DNA from: Macrotis lagotis | Lineage: Eukaryota > Chordata > Mammalia > Peramelemorphia > Peramelidae | Length of the DNA stretch: 64,000 nt | Direction: 5' to 3' | Assembly: GCF_037893015.1 (NCBI RefSeq) | Contig: NC_133666.1 | Coordinates: 156,100,498 to 156,164,497 of the forward strand | Shown here: positions 51,350 to 62,790 of the stretch, piece after piece | Layout of the letters: the number at the start of each line of letters is the position of its first letter | Position numbering within the stretch: position 1 is the first letter of the stretch | Position numbers and translations under genes: made by a program | Notes under the pieces: generated by a model | The model's database searches: none | The model's input: the letters and a program-made list of their open reading frames with translations, nothing else | What the model was told of the DNA's origin: nothing

Positions 51350-51600
51350 AGGGCAGCTAGGCCCTGGAGTCAGGAGGACCTTAGTCAAGTATTGATAGTT
51401 ACAAGCTGGGTGATCTTGGACAAGTCATTTAACCCCGTTGCCCCCCCCAAAAAAAACCCCCAAAAACAAAAAAGAAGAGGCAGCTAGGTGGCTAGAGCAT
51501 CACCTGTTCAAATCTGCCCTCAAACACTTGATACTTACTATCTTCATGACCTTGGGCAAGTCACTTAGTTCCAAAGTCTTGTAAAAACCAAAAAAATAAA
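51350..51600 (+). mobile_element. Two adjacent decayed SINEs
   Basis: The first (51350-51471) has GGCCCTGGAGTCAGGAGGAC and CAAGTCATTTAACCCCGTTG. The second (51478-51600) has GGCAGCTAGGTGG and TGACCTTGGGCAAGTCACTT. Both are plus-strand, with internal losses. Confidence 0.8.
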
Positions 51601-51734
51601 GTATCAAACATAAAATTTACCCTAATGAGTTTTCTGAGGGCTCATAAATAATTTTCAAAAACAAGAAATCTTGCAACTAGAAAATCAACCACACAAAGTA
51701 ACATCATGTGACAAGGATACAAATTTAGGGAGTT

Positions 51735-51910
51735 TAAATGTACAATTGGGAGAGACCATCTAATTCAACCTCATTTTTTTTAAGGTAAAAAGACTGAGAT
51801 CTGGGAAACTTGCCCAATACCACACAGGTAATAACTGGTAGAACTGGAATTTGAACCCGAGTTCTTTACTTCCAAATCCTGTACTCTTTTTCTAGCTTCT
51901 GAGAAGTCTT
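51735..51910 (-). mobile_element. MIR/THER-like remnant
   Basis: GACCATCTAATTCAACCTCA, AAACTTGCCCAATACCACAC and GAATTTGAACCCGAGTTCTT follow MIR order in antisense. Confidence 0.65.
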
Positions 51911-52289
51911 TTAATCCCCAGTTTTTATATTAACTAGCTATATAACTTGTCTAAACCTCAATTTTCTCATGGGGGGAGGATGAGAAAGAGAGGAGGGGAA
52001 GAAAAAATATAAAGATGTGATCAATATTAAATTTTATTTGTATATTCAATTTACCTAGAAATAGACTGAAGATAGTTTTTGTCTGCAAGTTTGTAAGCAT
52101 TGTTTTAAAAACTACAATGAAATTATTAACTTTTGTGAGATTTGTTTCTTTCAGGTTAATATCAGAAATACATGCTACTAAACAAAGTATGTATGATTTA
52201 TCCTCTTTTGTATACTTGGGATTTTAGTCATTTGCTTTCCTGGAAACTAAAGACATACTTTTAATGCTAGGTAATATGAAGCACCAACT
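51911..52289. other. Intron 1, unclassified
   Basis: Nothing recognised. Confidence 0.4.
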
Positions 52290-53165
52290 AACAACCTTGT
52301 TTTTCGTTCTTCATTTTTGATGATACATCGCAATATTGGAGTCAGGGTATGGTATGTTCAGCTATGGTCGATTAGCTCAACACAAGTTTTAAAGGCACTA
52401 TCAGATTGGGCACAAATAGTTCATTAGAACATTTGGAATGGAAGTGGCCCTGTATTTGCACAACTCACATTTCCTTTGTGTTTCTACAAATCTACTTTAC
52501 TCATAGAGGACAGCACCTTCAATGAGTGAACAACACAATGGCCAGTGCTTCCCATGTCTCACCCTGGAAACTGCCAGCATTTCCCATGTCTCATGATCAA
52601 TACTAAAGTTCTTCAGCAATACCTTGAGAATGTCATTATGTGAGTGCTTACCTTTGTGTGAGTTCTATATAAAAAAGTCTTTTGAGTAAGCATATGTTTG
52701 GTATTCAAACTCCGTGGCTATCCCATTGGAGTTGGGCTGTCTGTAACAGTTTGAATGCTTGGCAGGTTCAGCTCTAGAAAGGATCTCATTGTCTTGCTAG
52801 GTAATCTTTAGAACCTTTCTGAGATGATTCAATTGGAAACTGATCAATTTTCTAACATGGCACTGATAGACTATCAGTCTATAGCATAGTGCAGTTAGCA
52901 CTATGTCTCTGTGGGCCTTCAGATATGCAGTTTCATAATTCTTCTCTCCCACACATTCTTTTGGAGCTACACATATGACCAAGGTAAGTGAACCTGACCA
53001 CAGCATTCATAATTCCTCCATTTACTGTGGCTGATGATTTCACGTATGGATGGTTGTAGTGCTGGCTGTGGAGAAATTCTCTTTTCCTGATGTTGATCAT
53101 CAGGTCAAAATCAGCATGGATGGCAGCAATCATCCATATACTGTTGCATCTTGGCCTCAAAGGTT
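52290..53165 (-). mobile_element. RTE-like LINE remnant, opposite orientation
   Basis: The minus strand reads FDLMINIRKREFLHSQ, YVKSSATVNGG, then VVRFTYLGHM: the region after the RT core of the same broad type as 48780-50165. Its 3' end shows the ATGAAGAACGAAAAACAAGG tail. Only frame scraps survive. Confidence 0.65.
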
Positions 53166-53199
53166 GTACATTTAAATAAACTGAATTCCTACTGGAAGG

Positions 53200-53275
53200 A
53201 AGGAACTAAGGGAAGTAGAGAGAGAAAGAGAAAAGAAAGCAAGAAAGAAGGAATGAGAGGAGGGAAGAGGAAACA
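53200..53275. repeat. GA-rich low-complexity tract
   Basis: Purine-only stretch of GGAAG/AAAGA units. The overlapping open frames are not genes. Confidence 0.85.
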
Positions 53276-53279
53276 AGCA

Positions 53280-53490
53280 ACACTGTACAAAGTGCTTTAC
53301 AAATACTACCTCATTTATCTTCACAACAACCCTGGAGCCAGGTGCTATCATTATCTCTCTCCCCATTTTATAATTGAGGAAATGAGGGAGAGTAGTGATT
53401 TGCCTCTGATCATGTATCTAGTAAGTGTCTGAGACTCAGGTCTTCCTGACTCCAGGTCTATCACTCTATGAAGCTGCACCTACTACCTGG
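53280..53490 (-). mobile_element. MIR/THER1-type SINE, well preserved
   Basis: CAAAGTGCTTTACAAATACT, CACAACAACCCTGGAGCCAG, CCCCATTTTATAATTGAGGA, CTGACTCCAGGTCTATCACT. Clear antisense THER/MIR copy. Confidence 0.8.
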
Positions 53491-53829
53491 GAGTCTAGTC
53501 TTTATACTGGTAACAAGCTATTTGCCAGAAATTTACTCAAACACAAAGGGACTAAATTAGCCAATCTAGATATATAGGAGAGGACCTAGAGTCATTCTGG
53601 GCTCCTTTATCAGGTTTTAAAATGCATTATGTCAAAATTGGGTAAGAAAATTTCCAAATAAAGATTTAAATTCTCAATTCATAAAGAATACTTAAAGATG
53701 CTCACATCCACACATCCACAAGAGATTGATTTATCCAAAAAGATTTCAATCAAGAATTTTACAAAAACTGTTGAGAATTAATAAGAGTGACTTATGCAAC
53801 TAAAAACATAGCAAAGGAAAAATTAGAAT

Positions 53830-53990
53830 TGTAAAGGGCCTCAAAAATTATCAAATTAAATTTCCTCACTTTTATAACTGAGGTAACTGGATTAGGGAGT
53901 TGAAATAATTTTGTGAAAGTCTTATGGCAAGTAGAAGAGTGAGAAATCAGTTTTAGGTCATGTGCCTCAAAATCTAGTGTTGCTTCTACT
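53830..53990 (-). mobile_element. MIR-like remnant
   Basis: TCAAATTAAATTTCCTCACT, TTATAACTGAGGTAACTG and GTGTTGCTTCTACTATGC. Old. Confidence 0.5.
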
Positions 53991-54455
53991 ATGCTTTTGC
54001 ATATAAGGTCCGATGCTCATTATCTTTTGGTAGGAAAACATTCTAAATTTCTCCCCCCCCCAATCCTAACAATAATAAGTAAGTCTAAATCACATCTAAT
54101 TTGTTATTTTTCCCAATGGCATAGAGGAATTTTGAATATTAAGAATATTGTACTGATCTGCTACTCATTAAGCCATGTTACCTTGGGGAAGTTGCAACTT
54201 TTCAGAGTCTCCATTTTTTCTACTTATAAAATTGAGGACTGCTTTAAAAGAAGAGTATCAATAAAAATACTATTTAAACTATTTTATTCCTACTGTATAA
54301 GGTTATTGTGAACATCAAATTACATTAGCCAATTAGTAAACATTTATGTGTGTCTATTATGGGGATACTCCCCCCGCCAAAAAGACAGTTCTTGTTCTTT
54401 AAGAGTTTAAAACCTAATATGGGAAGATAACACAAAAAGGAGACTCAAGGGGGGG

Positions 54456-54518
<63 letters not shown>

Positions 54519-55261
54519 AGGAAGGGGAGGAAGGGACAGAGAGAAGGTGATGAAAAGGGGAAATTCAAAAGCTGTGTAAGTAGTGGGAAACAGGTAAAAA
54601 ACTATCCCTTTCTGAAAAAGAGGTCCTGGAGCCCATGGCATTGTCCTCCAGTCAAAGGGTCCAGAGGGGCAAAGAGTCTGAATAACAGCCAGATTGAATC
54701 TTGTAGAATAATGAGATTCCCCAATGATTCCTTCCTGGGGAAGGAAGGAATGACATAAAGGATTACATAAAGTCCAAAAGCAGGGAGACTGCTGAATATA
54801 CTCTAGGCATTATAAAGCATTCTTACTCTGTGGTAAGTGAGCCAGCTGTGAATCCATGTAACTATATATTAAAATCTATCTCACAACTTTTCACCTTATC
54901 AGAAAGAATACAATAAAACAGCAAGTCTTGCAAACTCTCCATCTCCCCTTAATGTAGCAACCTAGAAAACTTGTTGAAAAAAAAATAAGATTAGTTTAGA
55001 ATTACTTATTTCTGATGAAACTCAGCAGACATTGTATTACGTTTCTTTTTTTCTAAATGTTTACTAACCATTCCTTTGAATAACATGCTCTAGAATTTTG
55101 CCAGGAATCTGATTTAATTTAATAAATACTTACTAAAAGCACTGACTACCATGGGTCATGAACTGTGAAAGGCACTGGAACTGAATCAAGTTAATTACCT
55201 TTATATAGATTCCATTCTCTTCTTTTTTTTTCCTAAAAATAAGAACATTTTGCCCTTCAGA
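53991..55261. other. Intron 1, unclassified
   Basis: Contains a (GA)n microsatellite at 54468-54512 and a MIR-like scrap around 54120-54250. No gene. Confidence 0.45.
54468..54512. repeat. (AG)22 microsatellite
   Basis: Long AG run followed by GGGAGGGAGG. The 75-codon open frame on the minus strand over it is an artefact. Confidence 0.95.
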
Positions 55262-55402
55262 CCTGGAGTCACGAAGCCTGGGCAGATCACTTAACCTCTG
55301 TTTGCCTTAATTCATTGGAGAAGGAAATGGCAAATCACTTCAATATCTTTACTAAGAAAGTCCCATGAGATCAACAAGAGTTGGATACTACTGAAGAATA
55401 GT
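55262..55402 (+). mobile_element. Mar-type SINE, 3' part
   Basis: GGCAGATCACTTAACCTCTG, TTGGAGAAGGAAATGGCAAA and GAGTTGGATACTACTGAAGA match the long SINE type seen at 63530. Confidence 0.75.
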
Positions 55403-55439
55403 ACTGCAATACTTTCCCTGTTTTTTTTTTTCAAATAAA

Positions 55440-56640
55440 AACTGTGGCTAGCTCAAGAACCACACCTGCCAGTTTTGTTCATTTAGATTTAGACACATCA
55501 CAGTCAGATACAGGTTTAATGAACCATATTACTCACTTAATAGAAAAATGTCAAGTATTAAGACCTTGCCTAATCTCCTCTACCATAGATATTTCAAATG
55601 ACATCCCAAGGAAATCTCTAACTTTAACTAACTCATTATCCTTTCTCCCAAACCCATGCCTCTTCCAAACTTCTCTATTGCTGTCAAGGTTACCCCCATC
55701 CTTCTAGTCACCCAAGTTTATAACCTCAGTATCATCATTCACTTCTTCTTTTTTTTTTTTGCAAGGCAAATGGGGTTAAATGGCTTGCCCAAGGCCGCAC
55801 AGCTAGGTAATTATTAAGTGTCTGAGACCGGATTTGAACCCAGGTACTCCTGACTCCAGGGCCAGTGCTTTATCCACTATGCCACCTAGCTGCCCCCATC
55901 ATTCACTTCTTACTCAAGCCACCTAACCAATGAATTGCCAAATCTTGTTATTTTTATCTTCACAGTATCTTTTGCATATGTCCCCTCCTTTATACACATA
56001 CAAGCAACACCCTAGTTCAGGCTCCCACCTATAAAAGTCTCCTATTTGGTTTCCCTTTTCATTCTAATACATCTTCCACAGATGCCAAAAAGAAGTTCCT
56101 AAATTTGTAGGTCTAAATCTCCCTTTATTCAATAAACACTAGTGGCTTCTAAATGCCTTATTAATCAAACTCTAATTTGACATCCAAAGCTCTTGACCAC
56201 CTATGCTCTCTAGATTTCCAGTCCTCTTATACTTTACTCCCTCCCATATTTTAACCATACTGGTCTACTTGCTAGTCTTTATATAAAGAAGACATTTTTG
56301 AAAGTCCCGGCTTTTAGTCTTTGTACTGGCTGTCCTCCATGTTTAGAATACCTCTGCCTCTTCAGGATTTAGCCTAAGTGACACCTTCATCAGGATGCCT
56401 TTCTTGGTTTTCCCAGTTATTGGTGATTCCTCTACAAACTACCTTTTTATTAATTTTGAATATATTCCTCACATATTTGTGACCCACATTTTTATTGCCA
56501 CCCCAATTTGAAGGAAAATTTCTTGAGAGCCAGAAATGTTTCATTTTTTTTGTATCCTCAGCACCTACAAAATCCCATGGGAAACACACATAGCACATAA
56601 TAAATATTTCCAAATGCATATTGATTAACTAGTTAAACAA
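55440..56640 (+). mobile_element. L2 LINE 3' half
   Basis: CACAGATGCCAAAAAGAAGT, GGCTGTCCTCCATGTTTAGA, AGGATGCCTTTCTTGGTTTT and GTATCCTCAGCACCTACAAA, ending AATAAATATTTCC, follow the order of L2 3' ends. Split by a SINE at 55748-55897. Confidence 0.7.
55748..55897 (-). mobile_element. WSINE1-type SINE inside L2
   Basis: Minus-strand full copy of the GCAAATGGGG form. The flanks repeat ATCATTCACTTCTT at 55734-55747 and 55898-55911. Confidence 0.95.
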
Positions 56641-56904
56641 AATGTTTTCAATCCTTTTGAGGTACCTGAATCTTTTCTTTTTTCCCCTAATATAATATAA
56701 AGATCAGAACATAGAAACTCTAAGTACAATTACAAAGTGTTAGTGTAGCTCCATTACAATTTCTTCAGACATTGCTGAATATGTATAGGCCATGGTTCTA
56801 TTTAATTATTAAACTTTATGAATGTTATGTGCTTTATGCTGACATAGTATTAATTAAAGATTTCCAGGTTTTCCAACTGTCTCCCAAAACATCCCTTTCT
56901 ATTT

Positions 56905-57140
56905 TTGTTACCTCTGTTAGGAAGTTTTGGTTTGCCTCAAGCCTGAATTTGCCTCTTTGCAACTCCCATTCTAAGTTAGTTGTGATTCTTCCCTCTGGGC
57001 CAAGTAGAATAACTATTTTTACTTCTATTTGACAGTCCCTTTAAGTATTTGGAAATTGATGTCTTATTCCCTTTCCCCAAGTTCTCTCCTTTTCAGACTA
57101 AAGATCCTAACAATTATTCAAATACAAATATGGTAAGTCA
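56905..57140 (-). mobile_element. CR1/L3 3' end
   Basis: TTGCCTCTTTGCAACTCCCA, TTCCCTCTGGGCCAAGTAGA and CCTTTAAGTATTTGGAAATT are antisense CR1/L3. Confidence 0.78.
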
Positions 57141-57539
57141 GTATCATTTTTTAAAGTACAAGAAGTATGATCAATTCATAATTCACAGTTTGGTCCTTTT
57201 TAGTTTGTCTAACTATTTAGAACAATGAGACAGTCACTATTATATTCTCATCTTTCCTGTGAAGATTTTTATTAAAGAGGACATTTATTCTTCTATGGTT
57301 TGGTTTTTTTTTTGGGGGGGAGATATTAAAAAAATAAAAATTAATTATGAGACAAAATAAATAGAAGACAAAGGAAGTATTTGGGGATGGAGGCTTTCCC
57401 ATTACCTTACATCTTCCGTCAAAGATGAATCTTCCAAGAGGGTTTATTATACCATGTGTTCATTTCCACTCCTATTTTCTATCACTTTCCATAACAAATT
57501 ATTTTCCAATCAAATGAAATGTCTAGCTGTTCCCTAAAT
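57141..57539. other. Intron 1, unclassified
   Basis: Nothing recognised. Confidence 0.4.
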
Positions 57540-58022
57540 TCAATGCTCCATCTCCTGCACTGTGGTACAAAAATGTAGAGGTACCATATAAAAATGCAGT
57601 GGTGTCCATGGCACCACTTCTCCAAGAAACCTTTGATTTTTCTTAAGCTACTAATGAGCCTTCTTTCCTCAAATTGCTTTTTTAATTATGCTACTTTATG
57701 TACATTATGCCTCCTCTTTAGGAATTTCTTTAGGAGGTGATCAGTGGATTCTTTCAAATTTTACTTTGTCCTCTAAGATCTATGAACAGTTTTTCCTTTA
57801 ATATTTCTTGAAATATGATGTTCATATTTTTCAAACATGGTTTTCAGGCAGTCCCATAATTCTTAAATTATGTCTCCTTGATCTATTTTTCAGGCTGGTT
57901 GTTTTTCTTATGAAATATTTCATATTTTCTTCTATAAAATTTCAGTCTTTGAGTTTATTTTTATTTTTTTTCCTTGATGTCTCTTGGAGTCATTGGCTTC
58001 CACCTGAACAATTCTAAGCTGG

Positions 58023-58168
58023 TTTTTTTTTTTTGCAAGGCAATGGGATTAAGTAATTTGCCCAAAGTCACAAAGCTAGGTAATTATTAATTGTCTAAGA
58101 CCAGATTTGAACTGAGGTCATCTTGACTCCAGGGCTGGTGTTCTATCCACTGTACCATCCAGTTGCCC
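58023..58168 (-). mobile_element. WSINE1-type SINE inside L1, older
   Basis: Diverged minus-strand copy. The flanks repeat AACAATTCTAA at 58007-58017 and 58169-58179. Confidence 0.92.
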
Positions 58169-58200
58169 AACAATTCTAATTTTGAAGGAGCTCTTTTCTT

Positions 58201-58357
58201 TTTTTCTTTTTTTAGGTTTTTGCAAGGCAAATGGGGTTAAGTGGCTTGCCCAAGGCCACACAGCTAGGTAATTATTAAGTGTCTGAGACTGGATTTGAAC
58301 CCAGGTACTCCTGACTCCAAGGCCGGTGCTTTATCCACTACGCCACCTAGCCGCCCC
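58201..58357 (-). mobile_element. WSINE1-type SINE inside L1, younger
   Basis: Well-preserved minus-strand copy (head CGCCACCTAGCCGCCCC, CpGs kept). The flanks repeat AGGAGCTCTTTTCTT at 58186-58200 and 58358-58372. Confidence 0.95.
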
Positions 58358-58600
58358 AGGAGCTCTTTTCTTCAGTGAAATTTTTATCTCTTTTACTATT
58401 TGGTCAATTTTGAGTTTTTAGCAGTTATTTTCTTCAGTATTTTTGGTGTCTCTTTTAGCAAGCCTCTTTTCATAAGTTTCTTATATAGCTCTCATTTCTT
58501 TTCCCAAATTTTTGTTTTCTCTTACTTTGATTTTCCCCCCTAAATCTTTTTTTGTTCTAGTAATTCTTGTTGGACTTGGAACCAATTTGTTTTCTCACAA

Positions 58601-59174
58601 CCCACAACCACTCCTCTCTGCCCTAGAACTGGATAAAGGGTGAAAGAGCTGCTGAATATCACCTGATTCGACACCCAGGGTTAACACAGGGGCCCTGGGA
58701 ATCTCTTTCTGATTAGGTATCCAGTTTCCTTATCATCCTTGGGTGCCAGGCACCACTGCTGGTACCCCTGCCTCCAATATACATTGCCAGAAAATGCTCA
58801 AATATCAGAGCAAATAAAAACTAACTGGAAGTGGCTAATGTTATTAATTAATTATCATCTTTGAATGCTAGGGAACCTGACACTTTGCTGACAGATATTA
58901 AAGAATTTCTTCAAGTCATAAAAAACAATTATCAGCTCATTAACTTTTTAAAAGGTGAATCAAAACATCTTTCATGGAAATTTTAAGCTGGTTATTAGAA
59001 AATCCTGATCACCAAGTACAGTTCCCTTTGAGTTTAGAGGAATGAATGAAGAAGTGGCAGTTTCAACAAGTGGAAGCAATATACAAAAATAGAAGGATAT
59101 TTATTAAATACCTGAGTCAAAGTGTTGAGATGTCTGTTTTAAAGTCAGAGGTGATTTCTGACTTCTTTGACCTT
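58601..59174. other. Intron 1, unclassified
   Basis: 58620-58800 is more GC-rich (CCACTGCTGGTACCCCTGCC) and may be LINE 5' or LTR sequence, but nothing could be named. Confidence 0.35.
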
Positions 59175-59270
59175 CTTGAGAGCAACAACAGTCTTATTTT
59201 TTTCTTTGTATCCCTACCACTTAGCACAGTATCTACCACACAATAGGTCTACAACAAATGTTTTATTAAA
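59175..59270 (+). mobile_element. L2/MIR-type 3' tail
   Basis: TTTCTTTGTATCCCTACCAC, TTAGCACAGTATCTACCACA and CAACAAATGTTTT. Confidence 0.65.
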
Positions 59271-59434
59271 TTCATATTAATTTCTATTTATATGGAAACT
59301 TGTTACATTGTTAACTATACACTTATTCTAACTTCATAAGTGTCAAGGAGATATGAAGTAATGAACTGAGGTGTTTACTAGGACAGCTTCTTAAAATCAT
59401 AAAAGTATAGAATGTAAATTGAATAAGAAAAATT

Positions 59435-60505
59435 CCAAGCAAAATTTATCAGCATTCGGCAAATTATTTTGACTCCCTTCACAATTCCTGAAGGCCCTCA
59501 TCAGGTTTGCAACAATGTTCCTCAAACCATAGTGTCCAGGACTGAACAGGCTACATTTTGGTGATTCAGAACACAGTGGCACAGTTATGTCTTATTCTGG
59601 ATACTTCTATTAATGGAACCTTAGATTACATTAGCTTTTCGGGGAAACCCTGCTAAACTTCTAACTCAGTGTGTCTTTAGTTACCTGTAATGCCAGAATC
59701 CAAATTTCCCTTATCCTGTATCCCTTCTTCTTCTTCTTTTTTTTTTGCAAGGCTATGGGGTTAAGTGGCTTGCCCAAGGTAATTAGTAAGTGTCTGAGGC
59801 AGGATTTGAACTCAGGTACTCCTGACTCCAGGGCCAGTGTTCTAATCACTGTACCACCTAGCTGCCCCTAACCTGTATTTCTAAATTGAAGTATTTTTAG
59901 CTCAAAATAAATACCTGTTAAATTTCACCTTATTAGATTCAACCTATTGTTCTAACCTATCAAAAGCATTTGGATGTTGATTTTATTATCTCATTTGTTA
60001 ACTGTCAAACCTAGCTCTGGGTAATCTACAAATCTGAAGAGAATACCTTTAAGGTCTTTTACCCAAGACATTTTTTGAATATATTTATTTCATGTTTTTA
60101 TTCTAAGTCCTCAAAGATATCTTGACTTTGCTAAAAGTTTCGGTGAAATTTAGAAAATATTGCCTGTTTATGGCATTACAAAAATATAAACAAGGTTTGT
60201 TAAGCATGAATTATTCTCAGTGAACTCATACTAGTTTCTAGTTACCATTGAATGTTTAAGGGCCAAGAAATTAACTCATTAAACAATCCATTTTAAAATC
60301 TGGCCAAGAATTATGATAAAGGTCACTGGTTTTTTAGTTTTCAGAATCTACCTTTTTTCTTTTTCTTTTTTTAAACAAATTGAGATCCTATTCTACAAAA
60401 TAACTTAAAGGTCTCCAAATACAACTTGTTAATCCTATCTGCAAATTCTTTCCCCTCTTATGTAATTCACCTAGGCCAGAAAACCTAGAATCCTTAAATA
60501 TGATA
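59435..60505 (-). mobile_element. CR1/L3 LINE, 3' half
   Basis: GAACCTTAGATTACATTAGC before, and TTAGATTCAACCTATTGTTC with CTAGCTCTGGGTAATCTACA after, a nested SINE are antisense CR1/L3 in matching order. It continues to about 60505. Confidence 0.7.
59727..59868 (-). mobile_element. WSINE1-type SINE inside CR1/L3
   Basis: Minus-strand copy missing the CCACACAGCTAGG stretch. CCTGTAT is repeated on both sides. Confidence 0.9.
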
Positions 60506-60519
60506 ATTCACCTATCCTG

Positions 60520-60803
60520 GTAAGCTGGTGGGCAGCTAGGTGGTTCAGTGAATAGAGTGCTGGTTTTGGAGTCAAGCAGATGGGAATTCAAATCCAGATT
60601 CATGCATTTGACGCTTAAAAACTCTATGACCTTAGTCAAGTCACTTAATCCCGACTGCCTCTCATCTGGCCGTTGGATACAGATGGCTCTGGAGGAGAAA
60701 GTGTCTGGTGACTAAGCACAGCACTCCCTCACTCAAATCCTATTTATGTGCTTGTCATGGCATCATCTCCCCTGATTTCCTCTTCAAGAATGAAGGATAA
60801 ATA
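60520..60803 (+). mobile_element. Long SINE with RTE-type tail
   Basis: tRNA-like head GGGCAGCTAGGTGG, then GGATACAGATGGCTCTGGAG, CTCACTCAAATCCTATTTAT and TCTTCAAGAATGAAGGATAA. The flanks repeat TCACCTATCCTG at 60508-60519 and 60804-60815. The tail matches the 3' module at 40860-41025, which suggests mobilisation by an RTE LINE. Confidence 0.88.
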
Positions 60804-60815
60804 TCACCTATCCTG

Positions 60816-61259
60816 ATCTTCAAATTCAAGGTTTATTTTTTTATTAAATTGATCAATATACTTTGTTTTGATCAAATATTTCCCAACAAACATTCTAACT
60901 ACCTTCCCAACAAACTCAAAGAACATTCTCTAAAAGTTAGTTTATTGCTAGCAGAAAGGAGAACTGTATCTTTTAACCTTTATAGCTTGGTAACATTACC
61001 ATACACAGCCAATCAATTCTCTCTCAAGCATGTTTATTTTATCCCTTCTGACTTTGATATCTTGATAGAAAAGAACAGAAACAAAATAATTTTTCAATAA
61101 TTCTGCTCTTGGCATCTTTTCTGTTTACAGTGATTGCAATCCTTTAGGCCACAGTCTATTTAAGGGTTCATAGAATTACTGCAATGGATTCATAAATACA
61201 TATTTTTATTCTACTATCAATAGATACTAAATTTTATATTAAAAAAGGGTCCTCCCCAT
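60816..61259. other. Intron 1, unclassified
   Basis: Possibly further CR1/L3 sequence. The open frame 60849-61100 is not recognised. Confidence 0.35.
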
Positions 61260-61525
61260 GACAAAAAATGCTATTCACACCCAGAGAAAAACTCAAAAGT
61301 GCAAACTTAAGCATAAATTTTTATGGGGTTTTGCGCATTTTCTTTTGTAATATGGATAACTAATATGGCAATGTTTTGTATGACTTCACATATATAATGT
61401 ATATCATATTGCCTACCTTCTTAAGGGATGGGGAGGTACAGGATAGAGAGAATTTGGAACTCAAAAGTCTAAGAAATGAATGTTAAAAATTTTTACATGT
61501 AATTGGAAAATAAATAAAAAATGTA
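61260..61525 (+). mobile_element. L1 3' UTR
   Basis: AATGCTATTCACACCCAGAG, GGCAATGTTTTGTATGACTT and AAGAAATGAATGTTAAAAAT, ending TGGAAAATAAATAAAAAATG. Confidence 0.8.
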
Positions 61526-61736
61526 TCTTTTTCAAAAACGGTCCTTATATGTAAAAAAATTGGGCACTATATAATTTTTTTTCTAATCATCAGGCTTACA
61601 ACAGCTTTTCTCCTTTATTCTGGTCTTGACATTTTTGTAAAAAGTCCATTATATAATCTATAACACTTTTCACAAGACAGTTCATTTTGAGTTTTAGTTT
61701 TCTTGATATTATTTTTATATATCTGTGGTTACCAAA

Positions 61737-61891
61737 GGGGCAGCTAGGTGGTGCAGTGGATAGAGCACTGGCCCTGGAGTCAGGAGTACCTGAGTTCAAA
61801 TCCATCCTCAGATACTTAATAATTACCTAGCTGAGTGGCCTTGGGCAAGCCACTTAATCCCATTGCCTTGCAAAAACCTAAAAAAAAAAAA
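61737..61891 (+). mobile_element. WSINE1-type SINE
   Basis: Plus-strand full copy, GGTGGTGCAGTGGATAGAGC head and poly(A). Antisense to SNX2. Confidence 0.95.
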
Positions 61892-62414
61892 TTGGAGCCC
61901 ATAGAGCTACCTCTGTTTTTCCAAATGGCATTTGCATGTGATTGATCAGATTTTTGTTTTTTTTTAAGAACCTCTTAGCCCTTAAGTTACCTTTCCTTTT
62001 CGGTTTTTGGAGGGAATTTTGGCCAAAATGACTGTTTAAAGGAAGGAAGACAGTCCAACTCTCACATCTTTCTCCATCAGAAATCTAAAAATAGGACCAA
62101 TGGTCAAGAAATCCAATGACTTCTTCTAATCCCAAACTGTACAAAAAGCCAAGATGTCAAAAGAAAACACTATCATGCAGAAAAATCAGCTGCCCTTCAT
62201 AGTCAAAAAAATTAGAAGTCTCCCATGACCATGACCAAAGACACTTATAGCCCGCAAAGTTCCATATTCTGAGACAGCAGGAACAGAAATTCCCCTAAGA
62301 AAGCCCCAGGATGAGACCTTGGAAGCCAACAAAAGTGGCAGTAATCAGTCAGGTGCAGCATTATTCATACCTAAGGTGAAAGGGGTCTAAAGTTCCTTGT
62401 ACTTAAATCTTGAG
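61892..62414. other. Intron 1, unclassified
   Basis: A purine-rich part (62080-62390) has the texture of L1 5' sequence, not confirmed. Confidence 0.35.
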
Positions 62415-62790
62415 ATTAGAGTAATGCCTGTGATTCCTCAAATAAATCACTATTTCCCAACACCAGGCATTTTCACTGGCTCTCTTCCAAGCCTGGAATT
62501 CTCTTCTTATCATATCTACATCCTGGCTTGTTTCAAGTCCCAGGTAACATACCATCTTCTGCAAGAAGTTATTCCCAATTATGTCCACTTTAGCTTGCAC
62601 AGATCTTATTTGGACACAATTTTTTAAATGTTGTCTCCCCTATTAGACACATTATCTACTACAGAGTGGAAACTGATTTTCCTTCTTCCCTCCCTCCATT
62701 TCTTCCTTCCTTCTTTTCTTTGTATCTATAGCACTCAACACAGTACCTGGCTCACAGTAGGCATTTAATAAATGCTGATGTCTTGACACA
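62415..62790 (+). mobile_element. L2 LINE 3' end
   Basis: GCCTGGAATTCTCTTCTTAT, CTTCTGCAAGAAGTTATTCC, ACACAGTACCTGGCTCACAG and GGCATTTAATAAATGCTGAT: a clear L2 3' end. Confidence 0.82.

Larger units (their letters stand above)
57540..58600 (-). mobile_element. L1 ORF1 region (coiled-coil part), sense to SNX2
   Basis: AAATTATGTCTCCTTGATCT, GGAGTCATTGGCTTCCACCT, CTATTTGGTCAATTTTGAGT and CAGTATTTTTGGTGTCTCTT match the antisense of marsupial L1 ORF1 as I recall it. Two SINEs are nested inside. Confidence 0.65.
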
